Below are positions 1-5,668 of a stretch of 5,958 bases of DNA, piece after piece. Each line of letters starts with the position of its first letter. The first letter of the stretch is position 1. This DNA comes from an archaeon (GTDB lineage: Archaea > Asgardarchaeota > Hermodarchaeia > Hermodarchaeales > Hermodarchaeaceae): the NCBI GenBank assembly GCA_016550425.1, contig JABXGS010000171.1, positions 1 to 5,958 of the forward strand. Direction: 5' to 3'. The position numbers and the translations under genes were made by a program. Below the pieces are notes generated by a model. The model had not been told where the DNA came from. It ran no database searches and was given only the letters and a program-made list of their open reading frames with translations.

Positions 1-36
1 TACCAAATTGACAAAGCCCTCGAGAAATACGTCTAA
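1..36 (+). CDS. C-terminal end of an unidentified upstream gene (partial)
   Basis: Frame 1 reads YQIDKALEKYV and then TAA at 34-36, a plausible amphipathic helix ending a protein that begins before the window. Another + strand frame stays open to 46 but reads less like protein. The stop lies 26 bases before the vps28 start, operon-like spacing. The tail could belong to an ESCRT-I partner such as a Vps23/TSG101 steadiness-box protein, whose C-terminus is also a short helix, but eleven residues cannot establish this. Confidence 0.4.
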   Translation, partial: YQIDKALEKYV

Positions 37-50
37 CCTAATCTAGTTCA

Positions 51-54
51 GAGG
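51..54 (+). promoter_or_regulatory. Shine-Dalgarno site of vps28
   Basis: GAGG (within AGAGGCG) lies eight bases before the ATG at 63 and fourteen before the next in-frame ATG at 69. The spacing favours the first ATG. Confidence 0.55.
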
Positions 55-62
55 CGAATGCT

Positions 63-710
63 ATGGCCATGCGTGAGAAAAAACGACCCAAAAAAGTGAA
101 GGTTGTCGAACTAGAAGCTGAATTGTATGGTACGATAGCAACCCTTGACAGTATTGCAGAAAAATTCGACGAGGGAGATTTACAACCCGCGCTCTATAAG
201 CGACAATTTAAATCACTGGTTAGCGACACCATCAAAACCCGACAACTACTTGAGGCAGAAGGTGAAAGTTGGGACGAATTTGTGGAAGAGGAAAATATCA
301 CCGAACGGTTTCCTACTGCTGTGGAAAAACTTCAACTTGGTGAACGCGCCCCTGAAGGCGAGGAAACCGTTGAACTTGCACCCCAAACCTCAGCACGAAT
401 GGCTGCGAAAACTGCCGATATTGTCTCAGATCTAATCACACTTATTGATATTGCCAAACTCGGCGACGTAGCAAAAATGAGCTTAATCGTACCTCTCTTG
501 GATGACGCCATCATCCTCTTGACTAAGTATCCTAACTTCCCACCTGAATATTGGATATTGGTTGCGCTCAAAGATTGGCGAAATCAGCTCCAAGGAAGAG
601 ATCCGCACGAGACACTTAATAGCGAAGAATCTAAACAACTCGAATTTCAGGCTGTTCGCTGGCTAAATGACTTTAAGCGACGACTCCGAGAGATGGCAGC
701 TGATGAATGA
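63..710 (+). CDS. vps28: Vps28-like ESCRT-I subunit
   Basis: A 215-residue cytoplasmic protein with the two-part layout of eukaryotic Vps28 (about 220 residues in human). A lysine-rich N-terminal tail (1-13) precedes an N-terminal helical domain (about 14-95). This contains a WDEF block (70-73) matching the IDEF region of human Vps28, then FP-AVEKL (83-90) matching the CPLAMERI region. After an acidic linker (96-110), a four-helix C-terminal domain (111-212) aligns with the human domain, including the NFPPEY turn (158-163), comparable to HLPPDF, and a final helix with RWLNDFKRRL. In eukaryotes the N-terminal domain joins the ESCRT-I core with Vps23 and Vps37, and the C-terminal domain contacts ESCRT-II. 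The same role here is inferred. It heads the visible part of a gene string with a Vps28-CTD-like gene and vps22. The identification rests on alignment from memory along the whole length. Confidence 0.88.
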   Translation: MAMREKKRPKKVKVVELEAELYGTIATLDSIAEKFDEGDLQPALYKRQFKSLVSDTIKTRQLLEAEGESWDEFVEEENITERFPTAVEKLQLGERAPEGEETVELAPQTSARMAAKTADIVSDLITLIDIAKLGDVAKMSLIVPLLDDAIILLTKYPNFPPEYWILVALKDWRNQLQGRDPHETLNSEESKQLEFQAVRWLNDFKRRLREMAADE

Positions 711-729
711 ATGTTGAGGCAGAAAGCTG

Positions 730-1023
730 ATGGTACACCCAATGCGTTCCTTTGCCGAAATGCGCGAACGGTTGGTGAACGCTATCAACAAAGCTAATCT
801 GCGTATCAACGCGGAGTACATCCTTGAAGATTTAGATGTGGTCGCAGCCTTTGCTGAAGCCATGCTTGGCTTTGATCACCCTGTAACACAGGAAGCCCAG
901 GAATGGTATGAATACTTCTGGGCAAAATATGGAAATAATCTAACCCAACATGTAGAGGAAGTAGAGGCGCGACGCTTTGCGATGCGCGCTGAAACCTGGC
1001 TCAATTATATTCGACAAATATGA
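730..1023 (+). CDS. Stand-alone Vps28 C-terminal-domain-like protein
   Basis: A 97-residue, all-helical, acidic protein with no signal peptide or membrane segment. I do not recognise it as a named family. Its length and helix pattern match the C-terminal domain of the neighbouring Vps28 (about 117-212). A first helix with RERLVNAINKANL parallels SDLITLIDIAKL. The break before the third helix has FDHPVTQEAQEWY against YPNFPPEYWILVAL. The last helix, ending AETWLNYIRQI, parallels AVRWLNDFKRRL and shares A, W, L and N. It could be a duplicated Vps28 C-terminal domain, an accessory ESCRT-I subunit, or an unrelated four-helix bundle. The ATG at 730 follows the vps28 stop by 19 bases, with GAGG ten bases upstream; a second ATG at 742 is possible. 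Its stop overlaps the vps22 start (ATGA), which suggests coupled translation and a shared function. Confidence 0.8.
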   Translation: MVHPMRSFAEMRERLVNAINKANLRINAEYILEDLDVVAAFAEAMLGFDHPVTQEAQEWYEYFWAKYGNNLTQHVEEVEARRFAMRAETWLNYIRQI

Positions 1024-1772
1024 GGAGGAAGAATCTCTTGGGACTTTGGGAAATCGAAAAGCAAATGGAAATGGATGCAGCGTACAAAAAGAAACGTGTC
1101 GAGTTAATGCTCAAGGAATTAGAACATATGCTTCAAAGCATTTCTGAACTTCGAGATAAAGCAGATGTCTTTGAGGAGACTTATGGCGAGGTTATCGAGG
1201 TCTCGCCGGAATATAGTGAAAAAGCTGCCACAATTGCCCATGAGTTAGGGATCACTATGCCGGGCATTCCATTTTCCGAAGATATGAAAGAAAAACCCGG
1301 ATTAATGGAACGTCTCACTGGTCGAGGACGTTTCTACGATGAATTAGGATTACAAATCCTTGACATCGCCAAACGACGTCGAGACGCTACCGGTGGCATC
1401 ATGACCTTAGCAGAAATAGTACTGATTGTCAATAAACAACGTCGGTCAAGTGTTTCCCAAGTCAATGTAGCCAAAGCTATCCAGAATTTGGCCAATGCTA
1501 AATTAATACCAGGAATTCGAAAACTTCCTTCAGGAATCCGAATCGTAGAACTCATTCCACGAGAATTAACAAATGATCAGGTTGCTGTTCTCTCCATTGC
1601 AAGTCGGTCCGGATATACCACCCTCGAAGAAGTTATGAACAAAACCAAATGGAACCAAGAAAGAGCTGACGCCGCTCTCCAAAGCCTTGAAGCCGTCGGA
1701 GCTGCAAAGATCGATAAATCCTTTGTTCACGGTAAACGCTATTTCTTCCCCGGTCTAAACCCCACAGACTGA
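1020..1772 (+). CDS. vps22: Vps22 (EAP30/Snf8) ESCRT-II subunit
   Basis: A 250-residue protein, matching human SNF8 (about 258) in length and architecture. Residues 8-78 form a charged helical hairpin, with AYKKK (21-25) at the place of AKYKE in human. Two winged-helix domains follow. The first (about 103-180) has the signatures RFYDELGLQILDI (104-116) and GGIMTLAEI (125-133), against FYYELGVQIIEV and GGLITLEEL in human. The second (about 181-245) has IPRELTNDQ (179-187), a GYTTLEEV helix and W211-x2-ERA, and ends in YFFPGL as human ends in YWLPAL. In eukaryotes it forms the stem of ESCRT-II with Vps36 and carries Vps25 copies. The start overlaps the preceding stop as ATGA. Homology at the first residues (MRR- against MHRR-) supports this ATG, although a strong GGAGG lies inside the gene ahead of an in-frame TTG at 1038. 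The partner gene vps25 converges from the other strand. Confidence 0.93.
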   Translation: MRRKNLLGLWEIEKQMEMDAAYKKKRVELMLKELEHMLQSISELRDKADVFEETYGEVIEVSPEYSEKAATIAHELGITMPGIPFSEDMKEKPGLMERLTGRGRFYDELGLQILDIAKRRRDATGGIMTLAEIVLIVNKQRRSSVSQVNVAKAIQNLANAKLIPGIRKLPSGIRIVELIPRELTNDQVAVLSIASRSGYTTLEEVMNKTKWNQERADAALQSLEAVGAAKIDKSFVHGKRYFFPGLNPTD

Positions 1773-1789
1773 ACGTACCCAAGAACGAC

Positions 1790-2518
1790 TTAAATCAGCA
1801 CCTCAACTACTTCTCGTTCTCGATCCAGCCATTTTGCCTGGTTTCTACTCACTAAACATTCAAGAATAATGCGCAGTTCAGATTTTGGTAAGGTCGCCAA
1901 GTCCTTACGATACTCTTTCAATTTGAACAGAGTGAATGTGGTTCGACCAGTCTTCAAAGCCCATTGACGAATTTCGTTCGCCCATTCATCATCAGTTTTC
2001 CATGTAATCCGAATAATTCCTTCGGCTTCATCAATCCAACGACCCAGCTCTTCCTTAACAAGAACCCCAAGAATGATTTTCACCGCTTGTATGCGGTCTG
2101 GACGAAGATCATTGAACGGATCTAACATTACCAGTGTCCGTGTCGACACAATGTGCAATAGCATCTCTCGGCAATAATCAACGGTAAAACCTGCCCATTC
2201 GGCTCCCCATTGTTCGATATCAGCTTCCGAAGTTGGAATGACAAACATAAAGCCATATCGGCCGCGTTTGGCAATCCAGACGAATCGTCGGCCAAGTTTC
2301 GCAATTGCTTTACGGGCTAATTCCTCGAGCTCTTTCTCTTCTTCTTCGGTCACAGGCATAACAAAAACAGCGGCGTCATCTTCTTGCTCAACGCTAGCCA
2401 TCTGTTCGCGTGTCTTCTTCAGGAGGTCCAACCACTCTTCTTCAGTAAGCTCGATATCAGCTCGTAATTCATCTTTCTCCTTCGGTTTGGACCGTTCCCT
2501 AGGCTTTTCCTTCGACAC
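1790..2518 (-). CDS. vps25: Vps25 (EAP20) ESCRT-II subunit with charged N-terminal extension
   Basis: A 242-residue protein; eukaryotic Vps25 is about 176. Residues 85-242 align along the whole family: YGFMFVIPTSEADIEQW (88-104) at the place of the N-terminal PPFFTLQP segment, a first winged helix ending in a WIDEAEGIIRITW strand (161-173), then DEWANEIRQWALKTGR (177-192) and FTLFKL (195-200) as in human EEWGKLIYQW and FTLYEL. A second winged helix ends in KWLDREREVVEVLI. Residues 1-84 are an extra, strongly charged segment with an EEEEKELEEL helix, absent from human Vps25. In eukaryotes two Vps25 copies bind Vps22 and Vps36, and the second winged helix recruits the ESCRT-III subunit Vps20. 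The start is GTG, since an in-frame TAG lies two codons upstream; GGGGAT precedes it by six bases. It follows vps4 after 10 bases, so the two are probably co-transcribed. Confidence 0.92.
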   Translation of the reverse strand: MSKEKPRERSKPKEKDELRADIELTEEEWLDLLKKTREQMASVEQEDDAAVFVMPVTEEEEKELEELARKAIAKLGRRFVWIAKRGRYGFMFVIPTSEADIEQWGAEWAGFTVDYCREMLLHIVSTRTLVMLDPFNDLRPDRIQAVKIILGVLVKEELGRWIDEAEGIIRITWKTDDEWANEIRQWALKTGRTTFTLFKLKEYRKDLATLPKSELRIILECLVSRNQAKWLDREREVVEVLI

Positions 2519-2528
2519 GTTCTATCCC

Positions 2529-3686
2529 CTATGAACCATGCGTGTTATCCCATTCAATATATCTCGCCTGCTCTTCAGGTGAAACCACCGACCGGATATT
2601 CTTAAGGGCATCAAGAAAATCTTGAAGATTCACTGGACGCGCCATAACCTCCTTATCACGAATAGCCCCTGATGCATCCATTTCCCGGATGGGTTGCAGC
2701 GATGCTTCACGGCAGATAAGCGCAATATCTGAGCCTGCATATTCATCTGTTTTTTCACCGAGTATGTTAAAATCTACATCTGGAGCTAAATCAATCCCCT
2801 TCGTATGAATTTCAAAGATGCGAACGCGCGCTTCGAATTCTGGAATAGGCACCAAGATTCGTCGTTCAAATCGACGTCGGAATGCGGCATCAAGATCCCA
2901 AGGACGATTTGTTGCCCCTAATACGACAATATGGTCGCCCTTCTTGCTCTTCATTCCATCCATTTCGATCAAAAACTGGGTTTTAAGACGGCGTTCGCCA
3001 CCTACCTGATCGGCACCTCTTTCAGCAGTGAGTGCGTCAACCTCGTCCATAAACACAATAGCCGGTTGCTCCTTTCGGGCAGATGTAAAGAGGTTTTTGA
3101 CTAACCGCTCGGATTCGCCTAACCATTTAGACACTAGCGATGCTGCATCTGCGTTGAAGAAGGTGCATCCGACCTCATTCGCCACCGCCTTGGCAATCAG
3201 AGTCTTGCCACATCCCGGTGGGCCAAAGAGCAATACACCCTTCCAGGGACGCCGAGCTCCGGTAAACAAGTCAGGGCGGAGCAAGGGTAGAATCACTGAT
3301 TCACGAAGCGCTTGTTTTGCCTCTTCAAGATCTGCTACATCTTCCCATTTGACATCGGGTTTTTCTTTGATGATCATGCTATCGATGTCTTCCTGTAACT
3401 CCTTATCTTCTTGGTCTTCAATCTCTACTCCCTCAAAATCGGGAGCCGGGCCCCGGGCAGGAATCTTAGCACTCCGCAGGGTCTTCGCTCGTGCTACATA
3501 CTGATCCGCGCGCTCTAAGGCGATACGACGGAGTTGCGGGTTCTTGGACACTTTCATGACCCGCACAAGAATATCAGCGGCTTCGATGTACTTGGACATC
3601 GCTGCGGACCGCTTCCCTTGCTGATCTAAGACTAAGGCTTCATTGGCTTTTGTTTCTGCAAGCTGAAACATCGCTGAGCTGGTCAA
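2529..3686 (-). CDS. vps4: Vps4/CdvC-type AAA ATPase with MIT domain
   Basis: A 385-residue cytoplasmic ATPase that disassembles or remodels ESCRT-III polymers. An N-terminal MIT three-helix domain (about 6-72) should bind ESCRT-III tail motifs. An acidic linker (about 85-110) leads to one AAA module: Walker A GPPGCGKT (155-162), pore-loop SKWLGESE (186-193) as in human Vps4, Walker B IVFMDE (210-215), sensor 1 at N260, an arginine-finger run FRRRFERR (269-276), and the small-domain GSD (318-320). The long beta-domain insertion of eukaryotic Vps4 is missing: only about 15 residues separate the IALICREASLQPIRE helix from the C-terminal PVNLQDFLDAL segment, as in archaeal CdvC. The annotated start is TTG at 3686. 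An in-frame ATG at 3671 would remove five residues and leave the MIT domain intact, and neither has a well-placed ribosome site. It is the first gene of a unit with vps25. Katanin or spastin-like AAA proteins are less likely, given the gene neighbours. Confidence 0.96.
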   Translation of the reverse strand: MTSSAMFQLAETKANEALVLDQQGKRSAAMSKYIEAADILVRVMKVSKNPQLRRIALERADQYVARAKTLRSAKIPARGPAPDFEGVEIEDQEDKELQEDIDSMIIKEKPDVKWEDVADLEEAKQALRESVILPLLRPDLFTGARRPWKGVLLFGPPGCGKTLIAKAVANEVGCTFFNADAASLVSKWLGESERLVKNLFTSARKEQPAIVFMDEVDALTAERGADQVGGERRLKTQFLIEMDGMKSKKGDHIVVLGATNRPWDLDAAFRRRFERRILVPIPEFEARVRIFEIHTKGIDLAPDVDFNILGEKTDEYAGSDIALICREASLQPIREMDASGAIRDKEVMARPVNLQDFLDALKNIRSVVSPEEQARYIEWDNTHGS

Positions 3687-3735
3687 TTCCTATCAACCTA
3701 TTATGAACACTTATCTAATCTCTGGAAAACGCCTT

Positions 3736-3744
3736 CTTAAATAT
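3736..3744 (-). promoter_or_regulatory. Possible archaeal TATA box for vps4-vps25
   Basis: ATATTTAAG on the - strand resembles an archaeal box A. Transcription would start near 3718-3710, giving a leader of about 25-30 bases before the TTG start at 3686. A weaker AT-rich run at 3711-3719 is an alternative and would place the start of transcription almost at the start codon. This is motif inspection only. Confidence 0.3.
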
Positions 3745-3865
3745 GGTCTACTCCACAAAACTCGATAGCCTCCCATCATCAAATCCCAATAGCTTAGAAA
3801 GAAAAGGGATATCAAACTAAAGTGTTGATTTAAACTTAAAGGGTGTATTGTGTGGAAAAGCCCGC

Positions 3866-4060
3866 TTAAGTGCCGTCCTCGCTGTCTATCTTGTTCTTCT
3901 TCCACCATCTGTTTCGATAATTTAAGTACACCCATCCAACTGCCGTAGATATAATCGCAATGGGAACTACATGCCAGTAGAACCGAAAGCTCCATAACAA
4001 GACTGCTATACAAATGGCGGTGACATACAACGCAATGGCAACGAAATCTTGTTTTAACAT
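3866..4060 (-). CDS. Small two-pass membrane protein, unknown function
   Basis: A 64-residue protein that I do not recognise. Two hydrophobic stretches (about 7-24 and 31-47) are predicted membrane helices, separated by a short RFYWH turn. The C-terminus is basic and then acidic, with RNRWWKKNK (49-57) followed by DSEDGT. The basic cluster after the second helix suggests both ends face the cytoplasm. The ATG is preceded by AAGGTGAG, an excellent ribosome-binding site, which distinguishes this frame from an overlapping longer open frame (3711-4013) with no hydrophobic or family pattern. It begins 15 bases after the stop of the exported caspase-like protein, so the two probably share a transcript and perhaps a membrane complex. 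Confidence 0.6.
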   Translation of the reverse strand: MLKQDFVAIALYVTAICIAVLLWSFRFYWHVVPIAIISTAVGWVYLNYRNRWWKKNKIDSEDGT

Positions 4061-4063
4061 TTG

Positions 4064-4071
4064 CTCACCTT
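4064..4071 (-). promoter_or_regulatory. Shine-Dalgarno site of the small membrane protein gene
   Basis: AAGGTGAG on the - strand matches the anti-Shine-Dalgarno end of archaeal 16S rRNA (GGAGGTGA) and lies three bases before the ATG at 4060. It decides between the two overlapping reading frames here. Confidence 0.6.
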
Positions 4072-4075
4072 ACTA

Positions 4076-5230
4076 CTATCGTGGGCGGCAGATATCCCAC
4101 GCTAAAAGCGAATAAAAGAACGAGCCTGGGTCAATGAAATTTAATATCAATGTGAAAATTGTGTGAACTCCAGGGTCATTCAGAAAACCTTGCACGAATG
4201 GGATATATGGGGAGATTAAACTCAGAAAGGTGTTGAATAGGCTTAGAACAAGGGCAACGAATAGACCGAGGAGGGAGCCAAGAGACGATCCGAAGGAGAC
4301 AAAGTAAATCATAGCTGAGGCAAATGCTGGTACCGCAAGCATAAACCGCTGGTTTGAGCTGAGTATTATCGTCATATAGTACACATAAGGATCAGAATAC
4401 CATTGGCCCGTTGCCCAGGCCAACCAACTAGCAATGGCATATGGAAGTGCTGACTGATGAAGCGCGGGAACCCCATTCCCAGGTATGGTAAGAACATAGG
4501 GTCCAGACATCGCCATCACATAGCTTCCACTATACCAATTGCCGCTGTAATAGGCGCCACCAAGCGTTGCCCTGCCATCAACGAATCCAGCAGTGAATCC
4601 AAATCCAGAAACCCACCAGGGTGCTTGGAAGTACGCTAGATCAATTACTGCTAGGGGAAGGAATCGATATTGCTTAGGGATGAGGGCTTTTGCCACGACG
4701 AGTTCGAAGAATTGAAAGAAACTATTGATTGCTAGTTCTAAATTCCCTCTGGAACTATGCATTAGTGCTATTATGCAAAGTGATGCTAATTCTGCATCTA
4801 CAACTCCATCGAACCCCAGAATAAGAGACCTCGATCTAATACTTGAGACGAATTGTGCTGCTTCTTGTGAATAGCACGAAGCAAAATATTGGCGTCCTGA
4901 AGGTGTACATAGTGCCAGCCTAGCAAAATCGGTCCAATGGATTTCATGTGAGCCAATTGCAACTCCTTTCTCCGATCCGTGTGCAACATAGATGACATCA
5001 GAGATGGCTCTCCAAAAAATCAGTGAAAAATGGGGACTCCCATATTTGACGATAATTGAATTCGGGAATTCACTTAATATCATACTCGCAACTGCAATTT
5101 CTCCTTCGCTTTCTCCAAAAAGCACAACTAGTGGTGCAGTAACAGGCGTTGAATAAGCAGAGATAAGGGGTAAACCAAAGAGAATAACTGTGATACTTAA
5201 TACGAGTAATGCACTCTTCCATTTTTTCAG
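4076..5230 (-). CDS. Exported caspase-like (clan CD) membrane protein, non-ATG start
   Basis: The frame is open back to a stop at 5258-5260. From a CTG at 5230 it encodes 384 residues; the first conventional start is a GTG at 5125 (349 residues). The upstream part encodes a textbook signal peptide: KKWK, the hydrophobic run SALLVLSITVILFGLPL, then ISAYS. The GTG start has no ribosome site, whereas the CTG has GAGG eight bases before it. Numbered from the GTG, residues 1-115 look like a caspase-type fold: a strand at the LFGES start, strand VIYVAHGS with H49-G50, strand YFASCYS with C84, and strand SLILGFDG. The H-G and C spacing of 35 is close to gingipain-type peptidases. Residues 165-255 are rich in Gly, Tyr and Trp, and about 262-310 and 321-342 are hydrophobic membrane anchors. 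A surface protease is inferred; the substrate is unknown. Loss of activity or another alpha/beta fold cannot be excluded. Confidence 0.65.
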   Translation of the reverse strand: MKKWKSALLVLSITVILFGLPLISAYSTPVTAPLVVLFGESEGEIAVASMILSEFPNSIIVKYGSPHFSLIFWRAISDVIYVAHGSEKGVAIGSHEIHWTDFARLALCTPSGRQYFASCYSQEAAQFVSSIRSRSLILGFDGVVDAELASLCIIALMHSSRGNLELAINSFFQFFELVVAKALIPKQYRFLPLAVIDLAYFQAPWWVSGFGFTAGFVDGRATLGGAYYSGNWYSGSYVMAMSGPYVLTIPGNGVPALHQSALPYAIASWLAWATGQWYSDPYVYYMTIILSSNQRFMLAVPAFASAMIYFVSFGSSLGSLLGLFVALVLSLFNTFLSLISPYIPFVQGFLNDPGVHTIFTLILNFIDPGSFFYSLLAWDICRPR

Positions 5231-5238
5231 CCCAATTC

Positions 5239-5242
5239 CCTC
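5239..5242 (-). promoter_or_regulatory. Shine-Dalgarno-like site supporting a CTG start
   Basis: GAGG on the - strand is separated by eight bases from the CTG at 5230, which begins the signal peptide of the caspase-like gene. No ATG, GTG or TTG in that frame is available between the upstream stop and 5125. Confidence 0.3.
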
Positions 5243-5271
5243 TGAACTGTTGATAAATCATTGTTGCTGCG

Positions 5272-5279
5272 ATTTAAGT
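5272..5279 (-). promoter_or_regulatory. Possible TATA box for the caspase-like operon
   Basis: ACTTAAAT on the - strand is an AT-rich box in otherwise mixed sequence. A transcript starting about 26 bases downstream would begin near 5249. That is after the out-of-frame ATG at 5261 and about 19 bases before the CTG at 5230, so it would contain the GAGG site. Motif inspection only. Confidence 0.3.
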
Positions 5280-5312
5280 GTTCTGGGAACTCGGTGAGAT
5301 AAACGACGCTGT

Positions 5313-5343
5313 CTAAGGGGTTCTTCTGTAACAGCCCCTTTAG
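5313..5343. repeat. Imperfect GC-rich hairpin
   Basis: CTAAGGGG (5313-5320) pairs with CCCCTTTAG (5335-5343) with one bulged base, around a 14-base loop that itself contains CTGT/ACAG. There is no following T-run in either direction, so a simple terminator is not clearly supported. It could act in RNA upstream of the caspase-like gene. Confidence 0.4.
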
Positions 5344-5353
5344 CATCCTTGCA

Positions 5354-5370
5354 GAAGATAATTTATCTTC
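5354..5370. repeat. Perfect palindrome, possible operator
   Basis: GAAGATAATTTATCTTC reads as eight-base arms around a single central T with no mismatch. Size and symmetry fit the binding site of a dimeric helix-turn-helix regulator. It lies about 75-100 bases upstream of the proposed promoter of the caspase-like operon. No regulator gene is nearby. Confidence 0.4.
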
Positions 5371-5668
5371 GGTGTTTGGGCATTGGCAGACCTTTCACGA
5401 GCGATGACAGGGTAAGGCTGCAGCTGACTTTTTCCCGTTATCAGCCAAGAAAACTCCGGAAAAAATTATCTGGTTATCGCTCCCAAGAACGCCTTCTTTA
5501 GTCTTTGCGGGTACGCAGCAGTGCATACTAATTTTTGCAGGTTAACTTTCTAACCACATATTTCGCTTGTAAGATTAATACCGAAGGTGTATGTGGAAAG
5601 AGAGCTACCGCTTTTCAGGTATTACTAAGATAAATCCGGATGTCATTGTCATCACTCAATGTGCATCA

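Larger units (their letters stand above)
5262..5668. other. Gene-free region with two inverted repeats
   Basis: About 400 bases with frequent stops in all frames and no recognisable RNA gene. It lies between the stop of the iron-sulfur protein gene and the caspase-like operon, both on the - strand, so it should hold the terminator of one and the control region of the other. It contains a perfect palindrome (5354-5370), a GC-rich hairpin (5313-5343) and a small GGTTA/TAACC inverted repeat (5540-5555). A 43-codon ATG frame at 5395-5526 (-) is present but unconvincing. Confidence 0.5.

Noticed and set aside
3028..3504. 158-codon + strand frame opposite vps4
   Set aside because: It lies wholly antisense to the Walker A/B region of vps4, and its serine/arginine-rich composition is the reverse-strand image of that gene.
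3711..4013. 100-codon open frame on the - strand
   Set aside because: It overlaps the better-supported 64-residue membrane protein in another frame, has no ribosome-binding site, and has low-complexity mixed composition without a domain pattern.
5070..5261. 63-codon ATG frame on the - strand
   Set aside because: It overlaps the signal peptide and caspase-like region in another frame and has no ribosome site. Only its first codons matter, as a possible frameshifted start of the real gene.
5262..5353. Open stretch on the - strand rich in Arg/Gln, possibly a broken gene end
   Set aside because: Only about 33 codons are open, with no start or family similarity; it is not enough to call a pseudogene.
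5400..5425. Possible C/D-box guide RNA (GCGATGA followed by CTGA)
   Set aside because: The C box is imperfect, the internal D' and C' boxes are absent, and the spacing is too short.
5395..5526. 43-codon ATG frame on the - strand, reading MHCCVPAKTKEGVLGS at its start
   Set aside because: It contains three cysteines and stays open, but has no ribosome-binding site and no recognisable motif; a chance frame is as likely.
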